This document shows, one piece after another, positions 22,100-33,020 of a stretch of DNA of 64,000 nucleotides. How positions within the stretch are numbered: the first letter of the stretch is position 1; every line of letters begins with the position of its first letter. This stretch comes from Chitinophaga pinensis (lineage in GTDB: Bacteria; Pseudomonadota; Gammaproteobacteria; Burkholderiales; Burkholderiaceae_C). The DNA lies in contig CALPRQ020000016.1 of assembly GCA_943326015.2 (NCBI GenBank), forward strand, positions 1 through 64,000, read 5' to 3'. The translations under genes were made by a program, and so were the position numbers. The notes beneath the pieces were generated by a model. It saw nothing but the letters and a program-made list of their open reading frames with translations. It searched no databases and was not told where the DNA came from.

Positions 22100-22142
22100 G
22101 GGCCCCATTTCCCCCTACCGGGCTCCACGCCCTCTCAGCCCC

Positions 22143-22730
22143 ATGCGGCAAGCCGAAGTCACCCGCAATACCCTCGAAACCCGGATCACCGTCCGCATCA
22201 ATCTGGACGGCACGGGCCAGTCCAGGCTGAACACCGGCATCGGTTTCTTCGACCATATGCTGGACCAGATCGCGCGTCACGGCCTGATCGATCTCGACAT
22301 CCAGTGCCAGGGCGACCTGCATATCGACGGCCATCACACGGTCGAGGACGTCGGCATCGCGCTCGGCCAGGCCTTTGCCCAGGCGGTCGGCGACAAGAAG
22401 GGCATCCGGCGCTATGGTCATGCCTATGTGCCGCTCGACGAGGCGCTCAGCCGCGTGGTGGTCGATTTCTCGGGCCGCCCGGGCCTGCACATGGACTGCA
22501 AGTTCACCGCCGGTGCCATCGGCCAGCTCGACACCCAGCTGGTGTTCGAGTTCTTCCAGGGCTTCGTCAACCACGCCCTGGTGTCGTTGCACATCGACAA
22601 CCTCAAGGGCCACAACGCCCACCACCAGTGCGAGACGATCTTCAAGGCCTTCGGCCGCACCCTGCGTGCCGCGCTCGAACTCGATCCGCGCTCGGCCGGC
22701 GTGATCCCCTCGACCAAGGGTTCGCTCTGA
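22143..22730 (+). CDS. hisB: Imidazoleglycerol-phosphate dehydratase (monofunctional)
   Basis: Manganese-dependent dehydratase of histidine synthesis, 195 residues, without the phosphatase domain of enteric HisB. Metal-binding motifs [28 protein letters not shown] and [17 protein letters not shown] are intact. The ATG at 22143 gives [10 protein letters not shown], the usual N-terminus; an earlier in-frame ATG at 22098 would add 15 atypical residues. It heads the second histidine gene cluster, followed by hisH after 31 bases. Confidence 0.97.
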   Translation: MRQAEVTRNTLETRITVRINLDGTGQSRLNTGIGFFDHMLDQIARHGLIDLDIQCQGDLHIDGHHTVEDVGIALGQAFAQAVGDKKGIRRYGHAYVPLDEALSRVVVDFSGRPGLHMDCKFTAGAIGQLDTQLVFEFFQGFVNHALVSLHIDNLKGHNAHHQCETIFKAFGRTLRAALELDPRSAGVIPSTKGSL

Positions 22731-22761
22731 TTTCACCCGCCAGCGCTCCGGAACCGACAAG

Positions 22762-23427
22762 ATGAACCGACAGACAGTGGCCGTGGTCGACTACGGCATG
22801 GGCAACCTGCGCTCCGTCGCACAGGCCGTCATTCACGCCGCGACCGCGGTCGACCATGTGGACGTGGTCGTGACCTCCGACCCCCAGGTCGTGCGCGACG
22901 CGCACCGCGTCGTGCTGCCCGGTCAGGGCGCCATGCCCGACTGCATGATGGAGCTCGAACGCTCCGGCCTGCGCGATGCCGTGCTCGAAGCCGCCGCGGC
23001 CAAGCCGCTGTTCGGCGTCTGCGTCGGCATGCAGATGCTGCTCGACCACAGCGAGGAAGGCCCGACCGACGGCCTGGGCCTGATCCCGGGTCGCGTGATC
23101 AAGTTCCAGCTCGACGGCCAGTACCAGCCCGACGGCAGCCGCTTCAAGGTGCCGCAGATGGGCTGGAACCGCGTCTTCCATCAGCTGGGACGTGGCGACT
23201 CGCATCCGGTCTGGGCCGGCATCCCCGATGGCGCCTATTTCTACTTCGTGCACAGCTTCCATGCCCACCCGGAGCAGCTGGCGCACAGCGTCGGCGAGAC
23301 CGACTACGGCAGCCGTTTCAGCTCGGCCGTCGCGCGCGACAACATCTTCGCGACCCAGTTCCATCCGGAGAAGAGTGCTGACCAGGGCCTTGCGCTCTAT
23401 CGCAACTTCCTGCACTGGAATCCCTGA
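22762..23427 (+). CDS. hisH: Imidazole glycerol phosphate synthase, glutaminase subunit
   Basis: Class I glutamine amidotransferase that supplies ammonia to HisF, 221 residues. The nucleophile Cys87 is in [12 protein letters not shown], and His201 and Glu203 are in [12 protein letters not shown], completing the triad. The N-terminal [12 protein letters not shown] is typical. It lies between hisB and hisA, in standard order. Confidence 0.97.
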   Translation: MNRQTVAVVDYGMGNLRSVAQAVIHAATAVDHVDVVVTSDPQVVRDAHRVVLPGQGAMPDCMMELERSGLRDAVLEAAAAKPLFGVCVGMQMLLDHSEEGPTDGLGLIPGRVIKFQLDGQYQPDGSRFKVPQMGWNRVFHQLGRGDSHPVWAGIPDGAYFYFVHSFHAHPEQLAHSVGETDYGSRFSSAVARDNIFATQFHPEKSADQGLALYRNFLHWNP

Positions 23428-23459
23428 TTTCTTTCGTCCCTCCTGAATCCGATACCGCC

Positions 23460-24200
23460 ATGCTCCTGATCCCTGCCATCGACCTGAAAGACGGCCAATG
23501 CGTGCGCCTCAAACAAGGCGACATGGACCAATCCACCGTGTTCGGTGAAGACCCCGCGGCCATGGCCCGCAACTGGGTCAGCAAGGGCGCGCGCCGCCTG
23601 CACCTGGTCGACCTCAACGGCGCCTTCGCCGGTCAGCCGCGCAACGGCAACGCGATCAAGTCGATCCTGAAGGAAGTCGGCAACGAGATCGACGTCCAGC
23701 TCGGCGGCGGCATCCGTGACCTCGACACCATCGAGCGCTACCTCGACGCCGGCCTGCGCTACGTCATCATCGGCACCGCCGCGGTCAAGAACCCGGGCTT
23801 CCTGCAGGACGCCTGCACCGCCTTCCCCGGCCACATCATCGTCGGCCTCGATGCCAAGGACGGCAAGGTCGCGACCGACGGCTGGTCCAAGCTGACCGGC
23901 CACGAAGTCGCCGACCTCGGCAAGAAGTTCGAGGACTACGGCGTCGAATCCATCATCTACACCGACATCGGCCGCGACGGCATGCTGTCGGGCATCAACA
24001 TCGAGGCCACCGTCAAGCTGGCGCAGGCGCTGACCATCCCCGTGATCGCCTCGGGCGGCCTGTCCAACCTCGAAGACATCCGCCAGCTGTGCGCGGTCGA
24101 GGACGAGGGCGTGCAGGGCGTGATCTGCGGCCGCTCGATCTACAGCGGCGACCTCGACTTCGCGGCCGGCCAGCAGCTGGCCGACGAACTGCGCGGCTGA
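23460..24200 (+). CDS. hisA: ProFAR isomerase (HisA)
   Basis: TIM-barrel isomerase that opens the ProFAR aminoaldose to PRFAR, 246 residues. The N-terminal catalytic Asp8 is in IPAIDLKDG and the second acid is in the [11 protein letters not shown] segment. The phosphate-binding loops VQLGGGIRD and IASGGLSN are clear. The gene is followed after 4 bases by a mutarotase gene that separates it from hisF. Confidence 0.98.
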   Translation: MLLIPAIDLKDGQCVRLKQGDMDQSTVFGEDPAAMARNWVSKGARRLHLVDLNGAFAGQPRNGNAIKSILKEVGNEIDVQLGGGIRDLDTIERYLDAGLRYVIIGTAAVKNPGFLQDACTAFPGHIIVGLDAKDGKVATDGWSKLTGHEVADLGKKFEDYGVESIIYTDIGRDGMLSGINIEATVKLAQALTIPVIASGGLSNLEDIRQLCAVEDEGVQGVICGRSIYSGDLDFAAGQQLADELRG

Positions 24201-24204
24201 TCTC

Positions 24205-25053
24205 ATGAGCGCGCCCGCCACCCTGGTCCCCGAGACCTTCGCCGGCCTGAACTGCTGGCGGCTGGCCTTGCCGGGTGGCGACAGCCTGCGGGTGGCCGAG
24301 CAGGGTGGCCATGTCCTGTCCTGGCTGGCGGGCGGGCGCGAACGCCTGTTCCTGAGTCCGCGCAGTGCCCTCGACGGCAGTGCGCCGATCCGCGGCGGCG
24401 TGCCGGTCTGCTGGCCGCAGTTCAACCAGCGTGGCAATTTGCCTAAGCATGGTTTTGCGCGCCATCTGCCCTGGCTCACCACCGCCTATGACCTTGGTTC
24501 TGATGCAGCCAGCCTGGAGCTCACGCTCTGCAGCAGCGAGCGCACGCGCTCGCTCTGGCCGCACGAGTTCGAGCTCACGCTGACGCTGCAGCTGCAACCC
24601 GGGCGCCTGCGCATGACGCTGGCGGCGCGCAACACCGGCGCCCAGCCGCTGTCCTTCACCGGCGCGCTGCACAGCTATTTCGCCTGCGACGACGTCGCCC
24701 AGGCCCAGCTCGCCGGCCTGCAGGGCCGCCCGGAGTGGGACGCGCTGACCGATGGCCATGCCCAGGGCGCCGAGGCGCTGCGCTTCGACTCCGAATTCGA
24801 CCGCGTCTATTCCGGTACGGCAGCGCCCATGCTGCTGCGCTATGGCGCGCAGGCGCTGCGCATCAGCCAGAGCCCCTCCTGGTCCGACACCGTGGTCTGG
24901 AACCCCCATGTCGCCAAATGCGCCGCCCTGGCCGACATGGAGGCCGACGGCTGGCGCCACATGCTTTGCGTCGAAGCCGCCCAGGTGTTCGAGCCCGTGC
25001 CGCTGGCGCCCGGCCAGCAGTGGCTGGGCTGGCAGCAGCTCGAACTCGCCTGA
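24205..25053 (+). CDS. Glucose-6-phosphate 1-epimerase-like protein (YeaD family)
   Basis: Galactose-mutarotase-fold protein of 282 residues, close to D-hexose-6-phosphate mutarotases of the YeaD/YMR099c group. Conserved parts are GGVPVCWPQFNQRG, PKHGFARHLPW (putative catalytic His), GALHSYFACDDV (second His) and a late Glu in CVEAAQVFEP. It is not a histidine enzyme but sits 4 bases after hisA and 48 bases before hisF, so it is carried in the his transcript. Substrate specificity cannot be read from sequence. Confidence 0.88.
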   Translation: MSAPATLVPETFAGLNCWRLALPGGDSLRVAEQGGHVLSWLAGGRERLFLSPRSALDGSAPIRGGVPVCWPQFNQRGNLPKHGFARHLPWLTTAYDLGSDAASLELTLCSSERTRSLWPHEFELTLTLQLQPGRLRMTLAARNTGAQPLSFTGALHSYFACDDVAQAQLAGLQGRPEWDALTDGHAQGAEALRFDSEFDRVYSGTAAPMLLRYGAQALRISQSPSWSDTVVWNPHVAKCAALADMEADGWRHMLCVEAAQVFEPVPLAPGQQWLGWQQLELA

Positions 25054-25101
25054 ACTCGCCGCGTGCCGGCGGCAGTGGCGCGGTGCTGCGACAATAGCGC
25101 C

Positions 25102-25902
<801 letters not shown>

Positions 25903-25913
25903 GGACTGACAGC

Positions 25914-26318
25914 ATGAATTGGCTCGACCAGATCAAGTGGGACGACAAGGGCCTGGTGCCCGTGATCGCGCAGGAAAATGCCAGCGGCGACGTACTGATG
26001 TTCGCCTGGATGAACCGCGAAGCCTTGCAGAAGACCGCCGAGCTGGGCCGCGCGGTCTACTTCAGCCGCTCGCGCAACAGGCTCTGGTTCAAGGGCGAGG
26101 AATCCGGCCATGTGCAGACCGTGCACGACATCCGGCTCGACTGCGACAACGACGTCGTGCTGCTGAAAGTCACGCAGCAGGGCCACGAGCCCGGCATTGC
26201 CTGCCACACCGGCCGCCACAGCTGCTTCTACCAGAGCTACCAGCCAGGCAGCGAAGGCAGCGGCGAATGGCAGAGCGTCGACCCGGTGCTCAAAGACCCC
26301 GAAAGCATCTACCAATGA
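25914..26318 (+). CDS. hisI: Phosphoribosyl-AMP cyclohydrolase
   Basis: Zinc enzyme that opens the adenine ring of PR-AMP, 134 residues. Metal and active-site residues lie in [17 protein letters not shown] and the C-terminal [11 protein letters not shown] cysteine/histidine motif. The ATG at 25914 yields [11 protein letters not shown], the family's usual N-terminus; a GTG at 25899 overlapping hisF's stop is an alternative that adds five residues. HisE is a separate protein here, with which the gene overlaps by four bases. Confidence 0.96.
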   Translation: MNWLDQIKWDDKGLVPVIAQENASGDVLMFAWMNREALQKTAELGRAVYFSRSRNRLWFKGEESGHVQTVHDIRLDCDNDVVLLKVTQQGHEPGIACHTGRHSCFYQSYQPGSEGSGEWQSVDPVLKDPESIYQ

Positions 26319-26686
26319 CCCAATCCACCGACACCCTGGACCGCCTCGCGGCGGTGATCGAATCGCGCAAGCCCGCCAATGGCGGCGACCCCGAGAAAAG
26401 CTATGTCGCGCGCCTGCTGCACAAGGGCCCGGATGCCTTCCTGAAGAAGGTCGCCGAGGAAGCCGGCGAGGCCGTCATGGCCGCCAAGGACCTGCAATAC
26501 GGTGCCGGCGATGCCAAGGCCCTGGTCGGCGAGGTGGCCGACCTCTGGTTCCACAGCATGATCGCGCTGGCGCATTTCGGCCTGAGCCCGGCCGACGTGG
26601 TGGCCGAACTGGCGCGCCGCGAGGGCCTGAGTGGCCTGGAAGAAAAGGCGCTGCGCAAGGCCGTCGCGCGCGAGCAGGGCGAGTAA
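26315..26686 (+). CDS. hisE: Phosphoribosyl-ATP pyrophosphatase
   Basis: Converts PR-ATP to PR-AMP; all-alpha MazG-like fold of 123 residues. The Mg-binding acidic helices [18 protein letters not shown] and [15 protein letters not shown] are clear. It overlaps the hisI stop (ATGA) and ends the histidine cluster. DUF4870 and HIT genes follow closely and may be co-transcribed. Confidence 0.96.
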   Translation: MTQSTDTLDRLAAVIESRKPANGGDPEKSYVARLLHKGPDAFLKKVAEEAGEAVMAAKDLQYGAGDAKALVGEVADLWFHSMIALAHFGLSPADVVAELARREGLSGLEEKALRKAVAREQGE

Positions 26687-26713
26687 GCCCGCTCGCATCG
26701 AAAGGCCCCGTAC

Positions 26714-27094
26714 ATGACGAGCGAAGACCAGCAAGAGCGCCTGCGCAGCCTCGGCAACGCAGGACTGATCAGCTACCTGCTGCACCTGATCGTCGCCGTC
26801 GCTGCCCTGATACCGGGCGGCCAGTGGGGACCCACCCTGCTGATCGTCGCGCTGGTGCTCGATTTCGTCAAGCGCGATGACGCGCAGGGCACCTGGCATG
26901 AAAGCCATTTCCGCTGGCGCATCCGCACCGTGGTCTTCGCCATGCTGGCCTATCTGCTGACATTGCCGCTCTGGTTCATTTTCATATTCCCCGGCTGGCT
27001 GGCCTGGACCGTCATCTCGGCCTGGTTCCTGTATCGCATCATCAAGGGCATGTTCCGCCTGAACGCGGGCCAGCCCATGGAGTTTCCCCAATGA
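26714..27094 (+). CDS. DUF4870-family membrane protein
   Basis: Small integral membrane protein, 126 residues, with about three hydrophobic helices: LISYLLHLIVAVAALIPGG (about 18-36), the VVFAMLAYLLTLPLWFIFIF region and LAWTVISAWFLYRIIKGM. The pattern matches DUF4870/YidH-like proteins. Function is unknown. It lies 27 bases after hisE and its stop overlaps the HIT gene start, so it belongs to the his transcript's tail. Confidence 0.78.
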   Translation: MTSEDQQERLRSLGNAGLISYLLHLIVAVAALIPGGQWGPTLLIVALVLDFVKRDDAQGTWHESHFRWRIRTVVFAMLAYLLTLPLWFIFIFPGWLAWTVISAWFLYRIIKGMFRLNAGQPMEFPQ

Positions 27095-27450
27095 ACGCTT
27101 CCCCCGACTGCATCTTCTGCAAGATCGTTGCCGGCCAGATCCCGAGCCGCAAGGTCTACGAGGACGAGGACCTCTACGTCTTCCACGACATCAAGCCCTG
27201 GGCGCCGGTGCATTTCCTCGTGATCCCCAAGCTGCACATCCCCTCGATGGCACAGGTCTCGGCCGAACACGAGCGGCTGCTGGGCCGCATGATGACGCTG
27301 GCGCCCAAGCTCGCGCTGGAGCAGGGCTGCAATCCTTACCCGGCTGGCGGCTTCCGCATCATCGCCAACACCGGCGACGAAGGCGGCCAGGAGGTGCATC
27401 ACCTGCACCTGCACGTGATCGGCGGTCCGCGTCCCTGGGCGCGCGGCTGA
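27091..27450 (+). CDS. hinT: HIT-family purine nucleoside phosphoramidase (HinT)
   Basis: Histidine-triad hydrolase, 119 residues, cleaving AMP-lysine and related phosphoramidates. The N-terminal CIFCKIVAGQIPS and the C-terminal histidine triad HHLHLHVIGG are definitive. Its position after hisIE and before tatABC is standard in this order. The ATG overlaps the preceding stop. Confidence 0.95.
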   Translation: MNASPDCIFCKIVAGQIPSRKVYEDEDLYVFHDIKPWAPVHFLVIPKLHIPSMAQVSAEHERLLGRMMTLAPKLALEQGCNPYPAGGFRIIANTGDEGGQEVHHLHLHVIGGPRPWARG

Positions 27451-27498
27451 CTTGATTCAGAAAAATGTCCCCCCATATGCGGATAATGGGTGACCTGC

Positions 27499-27527
27499 TT
27501 GCATGAACCTTTCGGGCAACATGCAAT
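27499..27527 (+). promoter_or_regulatory. Inverted repeat and weak promoter candidate before tatA
   Basis: TTGCATG (27499-27505) and CATGCAA (27520-27526) are perfect inverted arms 14 bases apart. The same bases can be read as TTGCAT-17-TGCAAT, a weak -35/-10 pair. It lies 46 bases before tatA. Either reading is tentative. Confidence 0.3.
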
Positions 27528-27572
27528 CCAAACTTATCGCCGGGGACTGTCCCCCGCTCTGGAGTACGCAAA

Positions 27573-27809
27573 ATGGGTAGTTTTTCCATCTGGCACTGGC
27601 TGATCGTCCTGCTGATCGTCGTCATGGTCTTCGGTACCAAGAAGCTCAAGAATATCGGCGCCGACCTCGGCGGCGCGGTCAAGGGCTTCAAGGACGGCAT
27701 GAAGGACGGCGGTGCCAGCGCCGATGAAGGCAAGCCGGCCGCACAGGTCGAGCAGGGCCAATCGGCACAAAAGGCCACCATCGACGTCGAGGCCAAGACC
27801 AAGGGTTGA
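27573..27809 (+). CDS. tatA: Sec-independent translocase subunit TatA
   Basis: Pore-forming subunit of the twin-arginine translocase, 78 residues. One N-terminal membrane helix ([15 protein letters not shown], about 7-21) is followed by the amphipathic helix with the conserved [20 protein letters not shown] and an acidic/Gln-rich tail. It heads tatABC with 21 bases to tatB. A local Tat substrate is the Rieske protein encoded at 33021. Confidence 0.97.
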   Translation: MGSFSIWHWLIVLLIVVMVFGTKKLKNIGADLGGAVKGFKDGMKDGGASADEGKPAAQVEQGQSAQKATIDVEAKTKG

Positions 27810-27830
27810 GCCTGAGTCGCTGAAGCCCAC

Positions 27831-28292
27831 ATGATCGATCTCGGCATATCCAAACTCGCGCTGATCGGTGCGGTGGCGTTGATCGTCATCGGCCCCGAGA
27901 AGCTGCCGCGCGTCGCGCGTACCGTCGGCACATTGCTCGGCAAGGCGCAGCGCTACGTCAACGACGTCAAGTCCGAGGTCAACCGCTCGATGGAGCTCGA
28001 CGAGCTCAAGAAGATGAAGGACAGCGTCACCAGTGCCGCGCACGAGGTCGAGTCCTCGCTGCGCGATGTCGGCAGCGAGTTCGAGCGCAACCTGAGCGGC
28101 GCGGCACCCGCGCCGGACGATTTCCCGTCCTTCGACCCCGTCTACCCGGCCTATCGCCACCCGAAGAAGAACTTCAGGCTCAAGCAGAAGGCCGTGCCGC
28201 AGTGGTACAAGGCCCGCCAGGGCGTGCGCAGCAAGGCGCAGTCTGGTGCCGCGCGGGTGGCGCGCTTTCGCCCCAAGTCCCGCTTCCAGTGA
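27831..28292 (+). CDS. tatB: Sec-independent translocase subunit TatB
   Basis: Substrate-receptor partner of TatC, 153 residues. The membrane helix [16 protein letters not shown] leads into the hallmark [13 protein letters not shown] hinge and a long amphipathic coiled helix ([19 protein letters not shown]). The basic C-terminal tail has proline and lysine-rich stretches. It is placed 11 bases before tatC. Confidence 0.96.
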   Translation: MIDLGISKLALIGAVALIVIGPEKLPRVARTVGTLLGKAQRYVNDVKSEVNRSMELDELKKMKDSVTSAAHEVESSLRDVGSEFERNLSGAAPAPDDFPSFDPVYPAYRHPKKNFRLKQKAVPQWYKARQGVRSKAQSGAARVARFRPKSRFQ

Positions 28293-28303
28293 CTCCCTGA
28301 TCC

Positions 28304-29104
28304 ATGTCAGACAAGCAAGAACAGGCCGACGAACTCGCCGGCAGCGAACAGCCCTTCGTCCAGCACCTGATGGAGCTGCGCGATCGGCTGCTCTATTGCG
28401 TCTACGGCATAGCGGCCGCGATGGCGCTGCTCGCGATCTGGCCCGGTCCCTCGGGCCTGATCGACCTGATCGCGGTGCCGATCCGGGCCCATATGCCGCC
28501 CGACGTCAAGCTGATCGCAGTCGGTGTCTTCACGCCCTTCTTCATCCCGCTCAAGGTGCTGATGATGGCCGGCCTGCTGCTGGCCCTGCCCTGGGTGCTG
28601 TACCAGATCTGGGCCTTTGTCGCGCCCGGCCTCTACAGCCACGAGAAGAAGTTCGCGCTGCCGCTGATCATCTTCGGCAGCTTCCTGGCCTATGTCGGCA
28701 TCGCCTTCGTGCAGTTCTTCGTGCTCGACAAGATGTTCGCCTTCATCCAGGGCTTCACGCCCGAGAGCGTCAACGCGACGCCCGACATCGCCTCCTACGT
28801 CGAGTCCATCCTGTCGCTCTACCTGGCCTTCGGTCTGGCGTTCCAGGTGCCGATCGTCGTGATGCTGCTGGTGCGCTTCGAGCTCGTCACGGTCGAGAAG
28901 CTCAGGTCAGTACGCGGCTACTTCGTCGTCGGCGCCTTCGTCGTCGCGGCTGTCGTGACGCCGCCCGACGTGATCTCGCAGCTCGCGCTCGCGGTGCCGA
29001 TGTGCCTGCTGTACGAGATCGGCATCCTGGGCTCGCGCTGGTTTGCTCGCGTCAGCCGTGCGCCTGATTCCGAGTCTGAGTCCGGGCAGGCCAAGGCCGA
29101 CTGA
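28304..29104 (+). CDS. tatC: Sec-independent translocase subunit TatC
   Basis: Six-helix membrane protein that recognises twin-arginine signals, 266 residues. The cytoplasmic N-terminal motif QHLMELRDRLLY includes the conserved Glu and Arg, and the FITPFFIPLKVLM-like first periplasmic region and PPDVISQLALAVPMCLLYE last helices are typical. It ends six bases from the convergent DegS-like protease gene. Confidence 0.97.
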   Translation: MSDKQEQADELAGSEQPFVQHLMELRDRLLYCVYGIAAAMALLAIWPGPSGLIDLIAVPIRAHMPPDVKLIAVGVFTPFFIPLKVLMMAGLLLALPWVLYQIWAFVAPGLYSHEKKFALPLIIFGSFLAYVGIAFVQFFVLDKMFAFIQGFTPESVNATPDIASYVESILSLYLAFGLAFQVPIVVMLLVRFELVTVEKLRSVRGYFVVGAFVVAAVVTPPDVISQLALAVPMCLLYEIGILGSRWFARVSRAPDSESESGQAKAD

Positions 29105-29110
29105 AGTCAG

Positions 29111-30244
<1,134 letters not shown>

Positions 30245-30261
30245 GTCAAATCAAGATTATT

Positions 30262-30275
30262 TTGATATGGATCAA
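30262..30275. promoter_or_regulatory. Perfect FNR/ANR-type box
   Basis: TTGATATGGATCAA matches the consensus TTGAT-N4-ATCAA exactly. It lies between the DegS-like gene (18 bases upstream of its ATG) and the DUF3149 gene. A TGAAAT -10-like hexamer at 30298-30303 would place a plus-strand start near 30310, about 41 bases from the box centre, the class II FNR activation spacing. The spacing argument is inference. Confidence 0.7.
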
Positions 30276-30338
30276 CGAGGGTTAACCCGGATTGGGCTGA
30301 AATGACCCTTTAAACCCAAGGTTATTGACGGAGCCAAC

Positions 30339-30509
30339 ATGAAAGCAATTGTGGACCTTTTTTCGACCGACTATGGTCTGATGAGCATCGGCGTGATCCT
30401 GTTCGTGATCGTCATGTCGATCTGGTTTTCGCGTTTCTTCAAGCGCAAGATGGACGAGTCGGTGCAGGAACAGCAGCGGCTGCAAGCTGGACAGCGCGCC
30501 AACCTCTGA
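30339..30509 (+). CDS. DUF3149 small membrane protein
   Basis: A 56-residue single-pass membrane protein beginning MKAIVDLFSTDYGLMSIGV. A hydrophobic helix (SIGVILFVIVMSIWFSRFF) is followed by a basic/Gln-rich cytoplasmic tail. The DLFSTDYGLMS N-terminus is the family's hallmark. The ATG follows an ACGGAG site. Function is unknown. The FNR-type box upstream suggests oxygen-linked expression. Confidence 0.82.
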   Translation: MKAIVDLFSTDYGLMSIGVILFVIVMSIWFSRFFKRKMDESVQEQQRLQAGQRANL

Positions 30510-30583
30510 GCGCCTGCGCCCCATGAGGGCGCCATGACTTCTGGGCTGTCACAATGCGGCTTGCATCCAGCCTCAGCCCGAAA

Positions 30584-31414
30584 ATGACCGCATCGTCCGA
30601 GCAAGTCCTTCCTCCATCACTTGAGCCTGCCGTCCTCTCGGCATCCGTCGGAGGCTGCAGCCTGACCGAGCTGGTCGCCACCTGCGACCGCCTGTTGCAG
30701 CCGGCCCTGTTCAAGGACTACGGTCCCAACGGCTTGCAGGTCGAGGGCCGTCCCAACGTGCGCAAGCTCGTCAGCGGCGTGACCGCCAGCCGTGCGCTGA
30801 TCGAGGCGGCAATCGCTGCCGAAGCCGACGCCATCCTGGTCCACCACGGCCTGTTCTGGCGCGGCCAGGATGGCCGGGTGACCGGTTGGATGAAGCAGCG
30901 CCTGGCGTTGCTGCTGCAGCACGACATCAGCCTGATCGCCTACCACCTGCCGCTGGACGCCCACCCCGAGCTCGGCAACAACGCGCAGCTCGGGCTCAAG
31001 CTCGGGTTCGCGCCGCTGGCTGACGGTGGCTGGGGGCGTTTCGGCGAGCAGCAGCTCGGCTTCCTGGGCGAGGTCGCTCCCTGCAGCGGGTCCGAGCTCG
31101 CCGCGCGTGTCGAGCGTGTGCTGGGGCGTCGCCCGACCCTGGTCGATCCCGGCGCCCGGACCATCCGGCGTGTGGCCTGGTGCAGCGGCGGCGCCCAGGG
31201 CTATTTCGAGGCGGCCATTGCCGCCGGTGCCGATGCCTTTCTGACCGGCGAGATATCGGAGCCGCAGGCGCATCTGGCGCGCGAATGCGGCGTCGCCTTC
31301 CTGGCCTGTGGCCACCATGCGACCGAGCGCTATGGCGCGCCCGCTCTCGGTGCCGCCATCGCGGCCGAGCTCGGGCTGCAGCATCAATTCATCGAAATCG
31401 ACAACCCCGCATGA
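30584..31414 (+). CDS. Nif3-like dinuclear metal centre protein (YbgI family)
   Basis: GTP cyclohydrolase I type 2-like/NIF3 protein, 276 residues. Metal-binding residues are in AILVHHGLFWRGQ (His pair), the YHLPLDAHPELGNN segment (Asp, His) and the C-terminal ACGHHATERYG-like CGHHATERYG (His, Glu). Biochemical role is unsettled in this family. I chose the ATG at 30584; an upstream ATG at 30554 would add ten residues without a better ribosome site. The stop overlaps pdxA's start. Confidence 0.9.
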   Translation: MTASSEQVLPPSLEPAVLSASVGGCSLTELVATCDRLLQPALFKDYGPNGLQVEGRPNVRKLVSGVTASRALIEAAIAAEADAILVHHGLFWRGQDGRVTGWMKQRLALLLQHDISLIAYHLPLDAHPELGNNAQLGLKLGFAPLADGGWGRFGEQQLGFLGEVAPCSGSELAARVERVLGRRPTLVDPGARTIRRVAWCSGGAQGYFEAAIAAGADAFLTGEISEPQAHLARECGVAFLACGHHATERYGAPALGAAIAAELGLQHQFIEIDNPA

Positions 31415-32445
31415 CGCAGCAGATCACCCCCTCTTGCGCCGCCCCGATCGCCATCACCATGGGCGACCCGGCTGGCATCGGCCCCGAGATCATCGCGCAG
31501 GCCTTCCGCCTGCAGCCCGACTGGTCGCAGCGCTGCTTCGCGGTCGGAGATCTCGCCACCTTGCGCCGCGCGGTCGAAGTCACCGGCGGTCTGTTGCCGG
31601 TCGCGGTGATCGAGTCACCCGCCGACGTGCACGGCCTGCCGCCGCGCTGCCTGCCTGTGCTGCCTGCGGTCCAGCTGGAGTCGCTGGCCGAATGGGGCCG
31701 GGTGGATGCCCGGGCCGGTCGCGCCGCCGCTGACTGCATCGCCTGGGCTGCGCACGCTGCGCTGCGCGGCGAGCTCGCCGCCGTCGTCACCGCGCCGATC
31801 CACAAGGAAGCGCTGGCGGCTGCGGGCGTGGACCATCCCGGTCACACCGAGTTCCTGCAGGCGCTCGCGGCCGAGCACCTGGGCTGCGATAGCGCCCAGC
31901 TGCCGGTGCGCATGATGCTGTCGAATGACGAGTTGCGCACCGTGCTGGTCAGCATCCATGTCTCGCTGCGCGACGCGATCGATGCCGTCACGGCGGCCAA
32001 TGTGCTGCAGACGCTGCGCATCACGGCCGCCCACCTGGCGCGCCAGCTCGGGCGCGCGCCGCGCATCGCGGTCGCTGGCCTGAATCCGCACGCGGGGGAG
32101 GGCGGGCTGTTCGGGCGCGAGGAAATCGAGCAGATCGCCCCTGCCATTGAGCAAGCACGCGCCGAAGGACTGGATGTCAGCGGCCCGCATGCGCCCGACA
32201 CCGTCTTCATGCGCGCCCGTACTGGAGAGTTCGATGTCGTGCTCGCGATGTACCACGACCAGGGCCTGATCCCGGTCAAGTACCTGGGACTGGAGCATGG
32301 CGTCAACAGCACGCTGGGCCTGCCTTTCGTGCGCACCAGCCCCGACCACGGCACTGCCTTCGATCTGGCCGGCAGCGGCCGGGCCGACCCGTCCAGCCTG
32401 ATCGCCGCGGTGCGGGCCGCGATGGGGCTCAGCCCCGCTGCTTGA
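31411..32445 (+). CDS. pdxA: 4-hydroxythreonine-4-phosphate dehydrogenase
   Basis: NAD-dependent enzyme of the DXP-dependent pyridoxal phosphate pathway, 344 residues. PdxA landmarks are [13 protein letters not shown], the metal-binding His in [11 protein letters not shown] and [13 protein letters not shown], and the C-terminal [15 protein letters not shown]. It overlaps the Nif3-like gene by four bases. Its last 17 bases overlap the 3' end of mscL, which is convergent. Confidence 0.97.
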   Translation: MTQQITPSCAAPIAITMGDPAGIGPEIIAQAFRLQPDWSQRCFAVGDLATLRRAVEVTGGLLPVAVIESPADVHGLPPRCLPVLPAVQLESLAEWGRVDARAGRAAADCIAWAAHAALRGELAAVVTAPIHKEALAAAGVDHPGHTEFLQALAAEHLGCDSAQLPVRMMLSNDELRTVLVSIHVSLRDAIDAVTAANVLQTLRITAAHLARQLGRAPRIAVAGLNPHAGEGGLFGREEIEQIAPAIEQARAEGLDVSGPHAPDTVFMRARTGEFDVVLAMYHDQGLIPVKYLGLEHGVNSTLGLPFVRTSPDHGTAFDLAGSGRADPSSLIAAVRAAMGLSPAA

Positions 32446-32866
32446 GGCTGTCGCGGATTTCGCGCAGCAGCAGCACGTCCTCCGGGGTCGGCGGCGGTGC
32501 GGCGGGCGCCGGTGCCGGTTCAGCGCGCTTGATGCGGTTGATCTGCTTGACCATCAGGAAGATGGCGAAGGCCAGGATCGCGAAGTTGAGCGCCACCGTG
32601 ATGAAGTTGCCGTAGGCAAACACCGGCACGCCGACCTTCTTGAGCTCGGCCAAGGTCAGCGCAGTCCCGGGCGGCGGGTCACTGAGCACGATGAACAGGT
32701 TGGAGAAATCCAGTTTGCCGACCAGCCTGCCGACCAGCGGCATGATCAGGTCCTCGACCACGGAGCCGACGATCTTGCCAAAGGCACCGCCGATGATCAC
32801 GCCAACTGCCAGATCGATCACATTGCCCTTGACCGCGAACTCGCGGAATTCCTTCATCATGCCCAT
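32429..32866 (-). CDS. mscL: Large-conductance mechanosensitive channel MscL
   Basis: Pentameric inner-membrane emergency valve opened by membrane tension, 145 residues. The N-terminal [20 protein letters not shown] helix and TM1, the periplasmic loop, and TM2 ([19 protein letters not shown]) are typical, with an acidic/Pro-rich cytoplasmic helix at the end. The start has a strong AAAGGAGG site. The 3' end overlaps pdxA by 17 bases in the opposite direction. Confidence 0.97.
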   Translation of the reverse strand: MGMMKEFREFAVKGNVIDLAVGVIIGGAFGKIVGSVVEDLIMPLVGRLVGKLDFSNLFIVLSDPPPGTALTLAELKKVGVPVFAYGNFITVALNFAILAFAIFLMVKQINRIKRAEPAPAPAAPPPTPEDVLLLREIRDSLKQRG

Positions 32867-32923
32867 GACTGGCCTCCTTTGCTGTCAATCGAGGATAAGC
32901 AGGCCCATGGTAGTAGGTTTTCT

Positions 32924-32952
32924 TTCGTCTGGGGAGTGCGCTCCGGTACAAT
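32924..32952 (+). promoter_or_regulatory. Candidate promoter of petABC
   Basis: TACAAT (32947-32952) is a good -10 hexamer, with a weak -35 TTCGTC (32924-32929) at 17-base spacing. It lies 68 bases upstream of petA in the mscL-petA divergent region. Confidence 0.45.
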
Positions 32953-33020
32953 GCCATGTTGACCAGAGCTGGCTTTCCTTGGCTGGCTCCCTTGTCCTTC
33001 CCAGTCATTGAAAGATCCCC

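Noticed and set aside
20784-22765. Very long open frames on both strands over hisC (658 and 640 codons)
   Set aside because: hisC is motif-complete in another frame; these frames also cross unrelated genes and have no domain signal.
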